A program made the position numbers and the translations under genes. Shown piece by piece: positions 1 to 8,534 of a DNA stretch of 64,000 nucleotides. The stretch spans positions 62,001-126,000 of the forward strand of contig NZ_SPDV01000008.1 of assembly GCF_004564275.1 (NCBI RefSeq), in the 5' to 3' direction. Positions within the stretch are counted from its first letter, which is position 1; the number at the start of each line of letters is the position of its first letter. This DNA comes from Sphingomonas parva (ex Maeng et al. 2020) (GTDB lineage Bacteria > Pseudomonadota > Alphaproteobacteria > Sphingomonadales > Sphingomonadaceae). The notes under the pieces are model-generated. The model saw nothing but the letters and a program-made list of their open reading frames with translations. It ran no database searches and was not told where the DNA came from.

Positions 1-1047
1 GCGGAGTTCGACGTCGAGCCGCACGGCGAGGGGTTCGCCGTCCGCTACGCCCTCGGCGCGCTGAAGGGCGTCGGCGAGAAAGCGATGGAGCAGCTCGTCG
101 ACGAGCGGAAGACCAAGGGGCGCTTCAAGTCGCTCGACGATTTCGCCGAGCGGGTCGATCCGCGCCTGCTCAACCGCCGCCAGATCGAGAGCCTCGCCGC
201 CGGCGGTGCGTTCGATGCGCTGGCGCCGAACCGCGCCGCCGTTTTCGCCGCGGCCGAGACCATCCTCGCCCATGCCGCAAGCGCGGCCGACGAGCGCGCG
301 AGCGGCCAGGGCGGCCTGTTCGGCGGCGAGAGCAATGTCGTGCCGATCCGCATGCCGGTCGCCGCGGCCTGGTCGATGGCCGAGAGCATGGCGGCCGAGA
401 AGGAGGCGTTCGGCTTCTATTTCTCAGCCCATCCGGTCGATCGCTTCCGCCATCTCGCCGAGGCGCACGGTGCGCGCAGCTTCGGTGCGCTCTGCGCAAT
501 GCCGGCGCCGCCCGACGGCGGCCGGTCGAACGGCGTCATGGCCGGCCTGATCGAGGATGCCCGCTGGCGGACCTCGGCGCGCGGCCGCCGCTATTTGATG
601 GCGACGCTGTCCGACGCGTCGGGCCAGTTCATCGCCACCGTCTTCGACGACGATGTCGCCGAGCGGGTGGAGGAGGGCGCGAAGAGCGGCGCCTGCGCCC
701 TGCTCACCGTCGAGCTCGATCGCCGGCCCGGCGAGGACACGCCGCGAGTGACCATCAAGCAGCTGCAGATGTTCGACAGCCTGTCCAAGCGCGCCCGCCT
801 GCAGCTCGAGGTCGAGGTGGAGGATGCCGCTGCGCTCCGCCGCCTCGCCGAAGCGCTGGCGAGCGAGCGCGGCGGCAGCGGCGATCTGCGCCTCAAGGCG
901 CGCTTCGACGGCGGCAATGCCGAGGTGCTGCTCGGCCGCGACTACCGCCTCGATGCGGATCTTGCCGCCCGTATCGAGCGCATTCCCGGCGTTGTCGTGG
1001 CGCGTCTCTCGGCGGCTCCCGCGCCGCGGCTCGCGCTGGTCTCCTGA
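1..1047 (+). CDS. dnaE: DNA polymerase III subunit alpha, C-terminal part (5' end outside window)
   Basis: The open frame runs in from the left edge and its last 348 codons are visible. The opening residues (FAVRYALGALKGVGEKAMEQ) and the following FKSLDDFAERVDPRLLNRRQ match the helix-hairpin-helix region of the replicative polymerase alpha subunit. The remainder fits the C-terminal OB-fold and tau-binding region. The family is about 1,150 residues, so roughly the first two thirds lie outside the window. The protein is the catalytic subunit of the replisome and would work with the gamma/tau subunit encoded at 38.1 kb. It ends in TGA about 100 bp before an unrelated acyl-CoA synthetase gene. 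Confidence 0.93.
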   Translation, partial: AEFDVEPHGEGFAVRYALGALKGVGEKAMEQLVDERKTKGRFKSLDDFAERVDPRLLNRRQIESLAAGGAFDALAPNRAAVFAAAETILAHAASAADERASGQGGLFGGESNVVPIRMPVAAAWSMAESMAAEKEAFGFYFSAHPVDRFRHLAEAHGARSFGALCAMPAPPDGGRSNGVMAGLIEDARWRTSARGRRYLMATLSDASGQFIATVFDDDVAERVEEGAKSGACALLTVELDRRPGEDTPRVTIKQLQMFDSLSKRARLQLEVEVEDAAALRRLAEALASERGGSGDLRLKARFDGGNAEVLLGRDYRLDADLAARIERIPGVVVARLSAAPAPRLALVS

Positions 1048-1098
1048 GGGTACACGTCGCCAGCACCACATACCGCTGAACGGAGTGTGGGTGCCCGC

Positions 1099-1126
1099 TT
1101 GTGCTTGCTCCGGGACCGCATACACT
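1099..1126 (+). promoter_or_regulatory. possible sigma-70 promoter for the acyl-CoA synthetase gene
   Basis: A TTGTGC element at 1099-1104 and a TACACT element at 1121-1126 are separated by 16 bp and end 21 bp before the ATG at 1148. The match is moderate. The placement in the only gap before this gene, on the correct strand, is the main support. Confidence 0.35.
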
Positions 1127-1147
1127 CTCCTCGCAAAAGGAGAGACG

Positions 1148-2782
1148 ATGCTCGGAGGAATGCAGGACTGGCCGCTCCGCGTCACGCGGATCCTCGATCA
1201 TGCGGAGCGCGAGCACGGCACGCGCGATATCGTCTCCCTCTATGCCGACGGAACGAGGACGCGGACCGACTGGCGGGGCATCGCCCATGACAGCCGCAGG
1301 GTCGCCCAGGCGCTCGAGCGGCTCGGCATCCGCCGTGGAGAGCGGGTCGCGACGCTGGCGATGAACCACGCCCGCCATCTCGCTGCCTGGTACGGCACGA
1401 TCGGCGTGGGCGGCGTCATCCACACGATCAATCCGCGCCTGTTCGACGATCAGCTCGTCTACATCGCCAACCATGCCGAGGATCGCGTGCTTTTCTACGA
1501 CGCGGCCTTTGCGCCGATCGTCGAGCGGCTGAAGCCCCACTGGACCAGCATCGAGCATTTCATCTGCTTCGATCCCGCCCCGGGCCGCGAGGGGTTCGAG
1601 GACCTGATCGCGGGCGAGAGCGGCGACTATTCCTGGGTGGAAGGGGACGAGCGCGACCCCTGCATGCTCTGCTACACCAGCGGCACCACCGGCAATCCCA
1701 AGGGCGTGCTCTACGAACATCGCTCGACCGTACTCGAGGCGATGGTAATCAGCTCCGGAGACGTCTTCGATCTCAGGGCCAGCGCGGTGGTGCTGCCGGT
1801 CGTGCCGATGTTCCATGCCGCCGCCTGGGCGCTGCCGTTCGCCAGCCCGATGGTCGGCGCGAAGATGGTCTTCTCGGCCGATTACACGCCGAGCGTGATG
1901 TGCGATCTGCTGCGCGAGGAACGCGTCACCCATACGGCGGGCGTGCCGACCGTATGGCTGGCGCTGATCAACCATGTCGAATCGACCGGCGCCGATCCCG
2001 GCAACCTGAAGATCGTCCACATCGGCGGCGCGGCGGCACCGCGCGCGATGATCGAGTGGTTCCGCGGCCGCGGCATCCGCGTCGGCCACGCCTGGGGCAT
2101 GACCGAGATGTCGCCGCTCGGCACCTGCGGCGCGCCGCCGGCCCATTGGGAGGAGCTCGGCGACGAGCAGCAGCTCGATTATTTGTGCCGGCAGGGACGG
2201 GCGCCGTTCGGCGTCGAGCTGCGCATCGTCGACGACGCAGGCAATGTCCTGCCGCGCGATGGCATCACCTCCGGCCGGCTGCAGGCGCGGGGCCCCTGGG
2301 TGATCCAGCAGTACTTCCAGGACCAGAACGGCCCGATCGCCGACGCGGACGGATGGTTCGACACCGGAGACGTCGCCATCCTCCATCCCGACGGGGTGAT
2401 GCAGATCACCGATCGCGCGAAGGACGTGATCAAGTCCGGCGGGGAATGGATCAGCTCGATCGAGCTCGAGAATGCCGCGATCGGCTGCCCCGGCGTTGCC
2501 GAGGCGGCCGCGGTCGCCGTGCCCCATCCCAAATGGGACGAGCGGCCGCTGCTGCTCGTCGTCCGGAAGGAGGGTTCCGACGTCGGCCCGGACGCGATCC
2601 GCGCCCATCTTGCCGGCCAGGTCGCGAAATGGTGGCTGCCCGACGAGATCCTGTTCGTCGAAAGCCTTCCCCACACCGCCACCGGCAAATTGCTTAAGAC
2701 GGCAATCCGGGAGCAATACAAGGACTACCGGCTGGGCGTGGCGGGGGAGCCACTGTCCGTGGCGCAAGCTAGCCGCGCCTGA
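1148..2782 (+). CDS. AMP-dependent fatty acyl-CoA synthetase (medium/long chain)
   Basis: 544 residues, starting at an ATG preceded by AAAGGAGAG. The frame is open further upstream, but that part is out-of-frame dnaE. The AMP-binding signature [12 protein letters not shown] lies at about residues 175-186, the GWFDTGD motif at about 400, and the C-terminal catalytic lysine region ATGKLLKTA near the end, as in ANL-family ligases. The enzyme should activate a fatty acid to acyl-CoA via an acyl-adenylate, feeding beta-oxidation or lipid assembly. The sequence resembles FadD3/AlkK-type medium-to-long-chain ligases; chain-length preference cannot be read from sequence. It appears to be a stand-alone gene. 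Confidence 0.9.
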   Translation: MLGGMQDWPLRVTRILDHAEREHGTRDIVSLYADGTRTRTDWRGIAHDSRRVAQALERLGIRRGERVATLAMNHARHLAAWYGTIGVGGVIHTINPRLFDDQLVYIANHAEDRVLFYDAAFAPIVERLKPHWTSIEHFICFDPAPGREGFEDLIAGESGDYSWVEGDERDPCMLCYTSGTTGNPKGVLYEHRSTVLEAMVISSGDVFDLRASAVVLPVVPMFHAAAWALPFASPMVGAKMVFSADYTPSVMCDLLREERVTHTAGVPTVWLALINHVESTGADPGNLKIVHIGGAAAPRAMIEWFRGRGIRVGHAWGMTEMSPLGTCGAPPAHWEELGDEQQLDYLCRQGRAPFGVELRIVDDAGNVLPRDGITSGRLQARGPWVIQQYFQDQNGPIADADGWFDTGDVAILHPDGVMQITDRAKDVIKSGGEWISSIELENAAIGCPGVAEAAAVAVPHPKWDERPLLLVVRKEGSDVGPDAIRAHLAGQVAKWWLPDEILFVESLPHTATGKLLKTAIREQYKDYRLGVAGEPLSVAQASRA

Positions 2783-2906
2783 GCCGCGCACCCCATATTC
2801 GTTTCCTCGTCGGAGGCCGGGGCCTCAGCCCGGAAGAGGCGGAGGACTCAAGGGCGCGCTCCATTTGCGCCGCGGGAACTCTCCCTGGGACTCCGACAAT
2901 AGTCCA

Positions 2907-2938
2907 TCCTGAGCGCCGCCACAGGCGGCGTCGAAGGG
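2907..2938. repeat. dispersed intergenic hairpin repeat (TCCTGAGC...GTCGAAGG type)
   Basis: The gap 2783-2989 contains TCCTGAGC, then CGCCGCC-ACA-GGCGGCG, which can form a 7-bp hairpin, then GTCGAAGG. Similar words recur at 26297-26340, suggesting a short dispersed element of the kind common between convergent sphingomonad genes. No gene or promoter was seen in the rest of this gap. Confidence 0.45.
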
Positions 2939-2989
2939 CCGGGGTGACAATCGGGACGGGGATGACCTTCGGGGATTGATCCCGAAAGG

Positions 2990-4066
2990 TCACAGCAATC
3001 GCAGCTGCGGCCCCTGTGGCGGGACGAACAGGTCGGTCCGAAGCTTCTTCTTCTCCCTGTTCAGCCCGTGCTTGGCCGCCGCCACCCTCAGCCTGGTCGC
3101 CATCAGCTCCGCCCAGGGGCCGAAGCCCTGCAGGCGGGTGAAGAAATTGGGATCGTTGTCGCGGCCGCCGCGCAAGGCGCGGATGATGTTCATCACCTTG
3201 TCGGCGCGGTCGGGGAAATGCTCGTCGAGCCAGGCCCGGAACAGCGGCGCGACCTCGTGGGGCAGGCGCACCGGCAGGAAGAAGGTGCCGCTGGCGCCCG
3301 CTTCCGCCGCTGCGGCGACGATCTGCTCGACCTCATGATCGGTGATCCCCGGCACCACCGGCGCGATCGCCACCGTGACCGGGATCCCCGCCGCGCTCAG
3401 CGCCCGCACTGCGGCCAGCCGCTTGCGCCCGGACGGCGCCCGCGGCTCGAGCGTCCGCGAGATGTCCGGCGTCAGCGAGGTCACCGAGATCGCCACCGAG
3501 GCGAGGCCGTCCGCCGCCATCGGCGCGAGGATGTCGATATCGCGCGTCACCCGATCCGAGTTGGTGGTGATGGTCAGCGGATGCCGGGTCTCGGCGAGCA
3601 CCTCCAGCACGCTGCGCGTGATCCGCCATCTCGCCTCGATCGGCTGGTAGGGATCGGTGTTGGTGCCGAGCGCGATCGGCCGCACGTCGTAGCCGCTCTT
3701 GCCGAGCTCGGTGCGCAGCAGCGCCGCGGCGTCGGGCTTGGCGAACAGCTTCGATTCGAAGTCGAGGCCGGGGGAAAGGTCGTGATAGGCGTGGGTCGGC
3801 CGGGCGAAGCAATAGATGCAGCCGTGCTCGCAGCCGCGGTACGGATTTATCGAACGATCGAAGCCGATGTCAGGCGAGGTGTTGCGGGTGATGATCGTCT
3901 TCGGCTTCTCGACCGTCACCGTCGTCCGGAGCGGCGGGGGGCCGTCGTCCAGCGCCTCGCGCGCATCCAGCCAGTCGCCGTCGGCCTCCCGCACGGGAAG
4001 GTTGAAGCGCGTCGGCGTCCGGTTCTCGGGCGCGCCGCGGCCATGACGCACGTCGGGGCGACTCAT
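2990..4066 (-). CDS. PA0069-family radical SAM protein
   Basis: 358 residues from the ATG at 4066, chosen because the upstream in-frame extension lacks similarity and a ribosome site. The [4Fe-4S] motif CEHGCIYCFAR (CX3CX2C, cysteines about 79, 83 and 86) follows NPYRGC, the hallmark of the PA0069 / SPL-like radical SAM subgroup. Further conserved blocks are GTNTDPYQPIE and TITTNSDRVTRDI. It is predicted to cleave S-adenosylmethionine and act on an unknown substrate; the family has no settled role. It is transcribed convergently with the acyl-CoA synthetase. Confidence 0.88.
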   Translation of the reverse strand: MSRPDVRHGRGAPENRTPTRFNLPVREADGDWLDAREALDDGPPPLRTTVTVEKPKTIITRNTSPDIGFDRSINPYRGCEHGCIYCFARPTHAYHDLSPGLDFESKLFAKPDAAALLRTELGKSGYDVRPIALGTNTDPYQPIEARWRITRSVLEVLAETRHPLTITTNSDRVTRDIDILAPMAADGLASVAISVTSLTPDISRTLEPRAPSGRKRLAAVRALSAAGIPVTVAIAPVVPGITDHEVEQIVAAAAEAGASGTFFLPVRLPHEVAPLFRAWLDEHFPDRADKVMNIIRALRGGRDNDPNFFTRLQGFGPWAELMATRLRVAAAKHGLNREKKKLRTDLFVPPQGPQLRLL

Positions 4067-4241
4067 CCGGGAACCATGCGCCCCGAACAAGAACAAAGCA
4101 AGAACTTTGCGGCCTAGACCATCCTGCTCGAACACCGTTCGGCCCGAGCTTAAGGCCGCACCTTCTCCTCATCGGGGTTCCGAAAGGCAAGGCGGGCTTC
4201 AACGGGCTCCGCCCATACGGGTTTACATTTGCTGAGGCGCT

Positions 4242-5993
4242 TCAGTCCGCGCCGCTGGCGAGCTCGCGATTGCCCTGCAGCCGGACTCCGGCGGCGCCGG
4301 CCATGCCGGGGAATTTGGGCCAAAGGCCCTGGGCCAGCGCGTGCCGGCTCGGCGAGCTCTTGCCGTTCGCCTGGTCGTAGACCCAGTAATTGCGCAGTAC
4401 GATCGGCACGTAGCCGCGCGTCTCCCAATAGGGGATCGACTCGATGTAGAGCAACGGGTCGCTCTGGTCGGTCGCCCGGAAGTTCCACTCGCCGATCGGC
4501 TTCGGTCCGGCATTGTAGGCGGCGATCACCTTCGGCAGCAGGCCGCCTGTCTCGGCGCGATCGCGGAGGAACTCGATGTAGCTTTGCCCGTACTCGAGGT
4601 TCGGCCCCGGCTGGCCGAGCTCGTCGCGGCTGAACGCCTGGCCGCGGCTGCGCGCGATGTCGCCGGCGGTGCCGGGCCGTACCTGGAGCAGGCCCTGGGC
4701 GCCGGCCGGACTCACCACCTGAGTGCGGAAGTTCGACTCCTGCAGCGCATGGCCGAAGACCAGCGCCTGGTCGACCCGCCAGCCGCGGGTCGGGCTCCAG
4801 TCCGGCCGCGGGTAGCGTGCGCCGAGGTTCACCGAGGTGCCGCGCGGCGCATTGTGGGCGAGCCAGAACTGGGTGGAGGCGAGGTTGAGGTCCGCGGCGA
4901 GGTGGAGGAGGGCGTGATGGTCGCTCGGCCCGCCGATCCGCGCCTGGTGGCGGATGAAGCTGTCGGCGAGATTGGTCTCGCCGATCTCGGCGAGCGCGAT
5001 CGCGGTCCTGACGTTCGGCTTGGTCGCGATGCCGCGCCACTCGGCGTCGCGATAATCGTGCAGGCCCACATAATTGGGCGTGCGGATGCCGAGCGCGGTC
5101 GCCGCCAGCATGCCGTAGAAGGTTTCCTTGAGCCGGGCCGCGCTGCGCAGCTGGGATTGGACCCGCTCGGGCCGTCCGCAGATCATGTCGGCGCGCGATG
5201 CCCAATAATGGCCCGCGGCGGCGAGCTCGACGTCAGTGGCACGCCCGCCGACGGTGGCGAACGCCTCGGCCGCGGCCTTGCAGTCCTTCATCCGCCAGGC
5301 GGCGAGGCCGGAGGTCCAGGCGGCGTGCAGCACGAACTCGCCGCTGCCCTGCCGCGCCTCATCGGACAGCCGTCGCGCGTCGGCGGAATTGCCGATCAGA
5401 TAATGGGCCCAGCCGATCCTCTGGAGGAACTCGGTGCGCGCTTGGGGTGCGAGCATCACTTCGCGCTCGCGCAGCAGGGCCTCGGCCTCGGCCGGCCGGT
5501 CGGCGACGATCAGCGGCTGAACCAATTGGTCGAGCTCGGCGGCGAGGGGATCGTTCTTGCTGCCGCTCTGGGCACGGGCCCGGCGAGGCTGGCCGCCCTG
5601 CCAGATCAGTGGCTGGGCCTGCGGGAGGACGGGGAGGGCGGTGGCGCCGCGCGTCGTGGCGAGCCGCGAAAGCTGCTCGGCGCCGGGCAGCTCCGGCGCC
5701 TTCTCGAGCAGCGCCAGCAGGGGCTGGAGCTCGACCTTTGGACTGTTCTTGGCGAGATAGAGCTCGGCGCGCGCAGCGGCGTGGAGGGGCCCTTCGGCCA
5801 AAGCGTCGAGCTTCGCGGCCGCGCCGGCCCAGTCCTCCGCCCGGATCGCCGCGAAGATCTCGCGATAGGCGGTGCGCTGGTCGGCCGTCAGCTGGGCCGG
5901 CACGGCGGCGCGCGCGGCGGCGGCGCTCTCGGCGAGGGCGGGAGCCGCCGGAAGCGCGATGGCGGCGGCGAGGAGCAGGGCTCGAAGCCTCAT
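4242..5993 (-). CDS. soluble lytic murein transglycosylase (Slt70-like), secreted
   Basis: 583 residues with a signal peptide (MRLRALLLAAAIALPAAPA), a long alpha-helical superhelical region, and a C-terminal SLT domain. The catalytic glutamate is in HALQESNF, followed by SPAGAQGLLQVRPGTA and AAYNAGP, the standard goose-lysozyme-like blocks. It should cleave peptidoglycan glycan strands to 1,6-anhydro products in the periplasm. The start overlaps the stop of the upstream uracil-DNA glycosylase gene (ATGA, 5990-5993), so translation is probably coupled. An in-frame extension beyond 5993 is only out-of-frame reading of that gene. Confidence 0.92.
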   Translation of the reverse strand: MRLRALLLAAAIALPAAPALAESAAAARAAVPAQLTADQRTAYREIFAAIRAEDWAGAAAKLDALAEGPLHAAARAELYLAKNSPKVELQPLLALLEKAPELPGAEQLSRLATTRGATALPVLPQAQPLIWQGGQPRRARAQSGSKNDPLAAELDQLVQPLIVADRPAEAEALLREREVMLAPQARTEFLQRIGWAHYLIGNSADARRLSDEARQGSGEFVLHAAWTSGLAAWRMKDCKAAAEAFATVGGRATDVELAAAGHYWASRADMICGRPERVQSQLRSAARLKETFYGMLAATALGIRTPNYVGLHDYRDAEWRGIATKPNVRTAIALAEIGETNLADSFIRHQARIGGPSDHHALLHLAADLNLASTQFWLAHNAPRGTSVNLGARYPRPDWSPTRGWRVDQALVFGHALQESNFRTQVVSPAGAQGLLQVRPGTAGDIARSRGQAFSRDELGQPGPNLEYGQSYIEFLRDRAETGGLLPKVIAAYNAGPKPIGEWNFRATDQSDPLLYIESIPYWETRGYVPIVLRNYWVYDQANGKSSPSRHALAQGLWPKFPGMAGAAGVRLQGNRELASGAD

Positions 5994-6772
5994 CCTTTCA
6001 CCTCTTCGATCAGCATCTGGAGATCCGCCCAGGCCAGCGCCTTGTGGGCCGGATGGGTGAGGAGGAAGGAGGGCGGGAGCGAGACCAGCGCCTTGATCGG
6101 CCCCGATTGCGTCCGCACCTCGTGCCAGCGGCCGCGCGCCTGCGCCATTGCCAGGCCGGTCAGCGCCTTGGAGCAGGCGTCGCCGAGCAGCAGCAGCGCC
6201 TTGGGCTGGACCAGGCCGGCGTGGTGGAGCGCCAGCGTCGTGCAATTGCGCGCCGCGTCGCTGGCCAGTCGGCCGTCGGGCGAGCGCAGGCAGGAGAGCG
6301 CGGCAAGATAGATGCTGTCCCGGTCGCGTCCGATCGCCGCAAGCATCCGGTCGAACAGGCGCCCGCTCTCGCCGGAAAGCAGCGTACCGGTCGTGCAATC
6401 CTCGGCCGAGGGCATGTCGGTCATGATCATCAGCCCGGACGCCGGATCGCCCGCGGGGCAGACTCGCGGCGCGGCCGGCGCGGCGAAGCTCAGCCGGTCG
6501 CTGGTGCGCAGCCATGCCTGGAAGAGATCGAGCTGGTCGGGCAGGGCCTCGGGCGGCGCGTCCGCGGGCGCCGCGGGCGGGGTGGCGCGGGCGCGGGATG
6601 CCGGCGCCTCGGGCGCCGGCGCCGTCGTCTCGAAGACGGCGGGACGAACGGGCTCGGGGCGCAACCAGTCGCGCGGCTGCTCGTCGATGAGAACATCGAC
6701 GCCCGCGTCCGACCACCATTGCAGGACGCTCGCCGCGTCCGCAGGGGATAATGGATCGTTGCCCCGCTCCAT
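5990..6772 (-). CDS. uracil-DNA glycosylase superfamily protein (type 4/5-like)
   Basis: 260 residues. An N-terminal low-complexity Ala/Pro-rich linker (about residues 45-80) precedes the UDG fold: MIMTDMPSAEDCTTGTLLSGESGRLFDRML, here GESGRLFDRML as in family 4, then YLAALSCLRSPDGR, LLLLGDACSKAL and the C-terminal LLTHPAHK motif. Cysteines at about positions 109, 128, 163 and 176 could ligate an Fe-S cluster, as in family 4 and 5 enzymes, but this is inferred. The expected role is removal of uracil from DNA for base-excision repair. It is the first gene of a two-gene unit with the lytic transglycosylase, an odd functional pairing. Confidence 0.82.
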   Translation of the reverse strand: MERGNDPLSPADAASVLQWWSDAGVDVLIDEQPRDWLRPEPVRPAVFETTAPAPEAPASRARATPPAAPADAPPEALPDQLDLFQAWLRTSDRLSFAAPAAPRVCPAGDPASGLMIMTDMPSAEDCTTGTLLSGESGRLFDRMLAAIGRDRDSIYLAALSCLRSPDGRLASDAARNCTTLALHHAGLVQPKALLLLGDACSKALTGLAMAQARGRWHEVRTQSGPIKALVSLPPSFLLTHPAHKALAWADLQMLIEEVKG

Positions 6773-6887
6773 CCTCGGCCATCAAAGGGGGTGAGTTGCC
6801 GGGCTGGTCAACCGCAAAATTGCCTTATATCTGCCAGACGTTGGCTCCTTGCGACGATCAGAGCGCGAGCGGGCGAGGGAGAGCTGA

Positions 6888-8534
6888 ATGTCCGAACGCG
6901 AGTCGATGGCCTATGACGTGGTGATCGTCGGTGCGGGGCCGGCGGGCCTCGGCGCCTCGATCCGCCTGAAGCAGCTGGCGGAAGCGGCCGGCCGCGAGCT
7001 CTCGGTCTGCATCCTGGAAAAGGGCTCCGAGGTCGGCGCCCACATCCTGTCCGGCGCCGTGGTCGATCCGCGCGCGCTCGACGAATTGCTGCCGAACTGG
7101 CGCGATCTCGACAGCCCGCTGACCGTCCCGGTCACCGAGAACCACCATTGGGTGCTCAGCGCCACCGGCAAGCGCGCGATGCCCCATGCGCTGATGCCGC
7201 CGTTCATGCGCAACAAGGGCACCTACACGCTGAGCCTGGGCAATCTCTGCCGCTGGCTCGCCGGTCAGGCCGAGGCGCTCGGCGTCGAGATCTTCCCCGG
7301 CTTCGCCGCCGCCGAAGTGCTGTTCAACGAGGACGGCTCGGTGAAGGGCGTCGCCACCGGAGACATGGGCGTCGCCCGCGACGGCACCCGCAAGCCCGAA
7401 TATCAGCCGGGCATGGAGCTGCACGGCCGCTACACCTTCTTCGCGGAAGGCGCGCGCGGCCACCTCACCAAGGAGCTGAAGCGGATCTTCGCGCTCGATG
7501 CCGAGAGCGAGCCGCAGGTCTACGGGATCGGCCTCAAGGAGCTCTGGGACGTGGATCCGGCGAAGCATGCGCCGGGCCGCGTGATCCACACCCAGGGCTG
7601 GCCGCTGAGCGACGCCTGGGGCGGGGGCTTCCTCTACCATCAGGAGAACAACCAGGTCGCTTTGGGCTTCGTGGTCGCGCTCAACTACCGCAATCCGCAC
7701 CTCTCCCCGTTCGAGGAATTCCAGCGCTGGAAGCAGCACCCCGCGATCCGCGCGGTGCTCGAGGGCGGCCGTCGCGTCAGCTACGGCGCGCGCGCGATCA
7801 ACGAGGGCGGCTACCAGGCCATTCCGAAGCTGGTCTTCCCGGGCGGCGCGCTGATCGGCTGCTCGGCCGGCTTCGTCAATGTGCCCCGGATCAAGGGCAG
7901 CCACACGGCGATGAAATCGGGGATGCTCGCCGCCGAGGCGGCGTTCGACGCGATCGTCGCGGAGCGCTCGGGCGATGTGCTCGACGCCTACGATTCCAGT
8001 CTCCACGCCAGCTGGGTGGCGGACGAGCTGAAGATGGTCCGCAACGTCGAGCCGATGGTCGCGAAATTCGGCGGCACGGTCGGCACCCTGCTCGCCGGCA
8101 TCGACATGTGGATGCGCACGCTGAAGATCGGGCTGCCGTTCACCATGGGCCATCATCCCGACGACAAGACGCTGTGGCGCAGGGACCTCGCGCCGAAGAT
8201 CGATTATCCCAAGCCCGACGGCGTGATCAGCTTCGACCGCCTCTCCTCCGTGTTCCTGTCGAACACCAATCACGAGGAAGATCAGCCGATCCATCTCACC
8301 CTGAAGGACGCGGCGATCCCGACCGAGGTCAACCTGCCGCTCTACGACGGGCCGGAGCAGAGATATTGCCCTGCCGGAGTTTATGAGTTCGTCGAGGAAG
8401 GCGGGCGTCCGCGGCTCCAGATCAACGCCCAGAATTGCGTCCATTGCAAGACGTGCGACATCAAGGACCCGACCCAGAACATCAACTGGGTCGTTCCCGA
8501 AGGCGGAGGAGGGCCGAACTATCCCAACATGTAG
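6888..8534 (+). CDS. electron transfer flavoprotein-ubiquinone oxidoreductase (ETF-QO)
   Basis: 548 residues, ATG preceded by GAGGGAGAG. It has an N-terminal FAD-binding motif (VVIVGAGPAGLGAS, about residues 10-23). The C-terminal [4Fe-4S] ferredoxin-like domain includes RYCPAGVYEF and NCVHCKTCDIKDP. The ending VVPEGGGGP is typical of the family. The enzyme passes electrons from ETF, reduced by acyl-CoA dehydrogenases, to the membrane quinone pool. This fits the acyl-CoA synthetase and enoyl-CoA hydratase found elsewhere in the window. The gene stands apart from etfAB, which is not in the window. Confidence 0.96.
   Translation: MSERESMAYDVVIVGAGPAGLGASIRLKQLAEAAGRELSVCILEKGSEVGAHILSGAVVDPRALDELLPNWRDLDSPLTVPVTENHHWVLSATGKRAMPHALMPPFMRNKGTYTLSLGNLCRWLAGQAEALGVEIFPGFAAAEVLFNEDGSVKGVATGDMGVARDGTRKPEYQPGMELHGRYTFFAEGARGHLTKELKRIFALDAESEPQVYGIGLKELWDVDPAKHAPGRVIHTQGWPLSDAWGGGFLYHQENNQVALGFVVALNYRNPHLSPFEEFQRWKQHPAIRAVLEGGRRVSYGARAINEGGYQAIPKLVFPGGALIGCSAGFVNVPRIKGSHTAMKSGMLAAEAAFDAIVAERSGDVLDAYDSSLHASWVADELKMVRNVEPMVAKFGGTVGTLLAGIDMWMRTLKIGLPFTMGHHPDDKTLWRRDLAPKIDYPKPDGVISFDRLSSVFLSNTNHEEDQPIHLTLKDAAIPTEVNLPLYDGPEQRYCPAGVYEFVEEGGRPRLQINAQNCVHCKTCDIKDPTQNINWVVPEGGGGPNYPNM

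Noticed and set aside
893-2791. Long minus-strand open frame (632 codons) opposite the acyl-CoA synthetase gene
   Set aside because: In this GC-rich DNA antisense frames stay open by codon bias; the composition is Arg/Ala/Gly-rich with no domain, and the plus-strand gene has all family motifs.
5994-6785. Upstream in-frame extension of the lytic transglycosylase to a 847-residue protein
   Set aside because: The extension is out-of-frame reading of the uracil-DNA glycosylase gene; a signal peptide starts at 5993 with an ATGA overlap.
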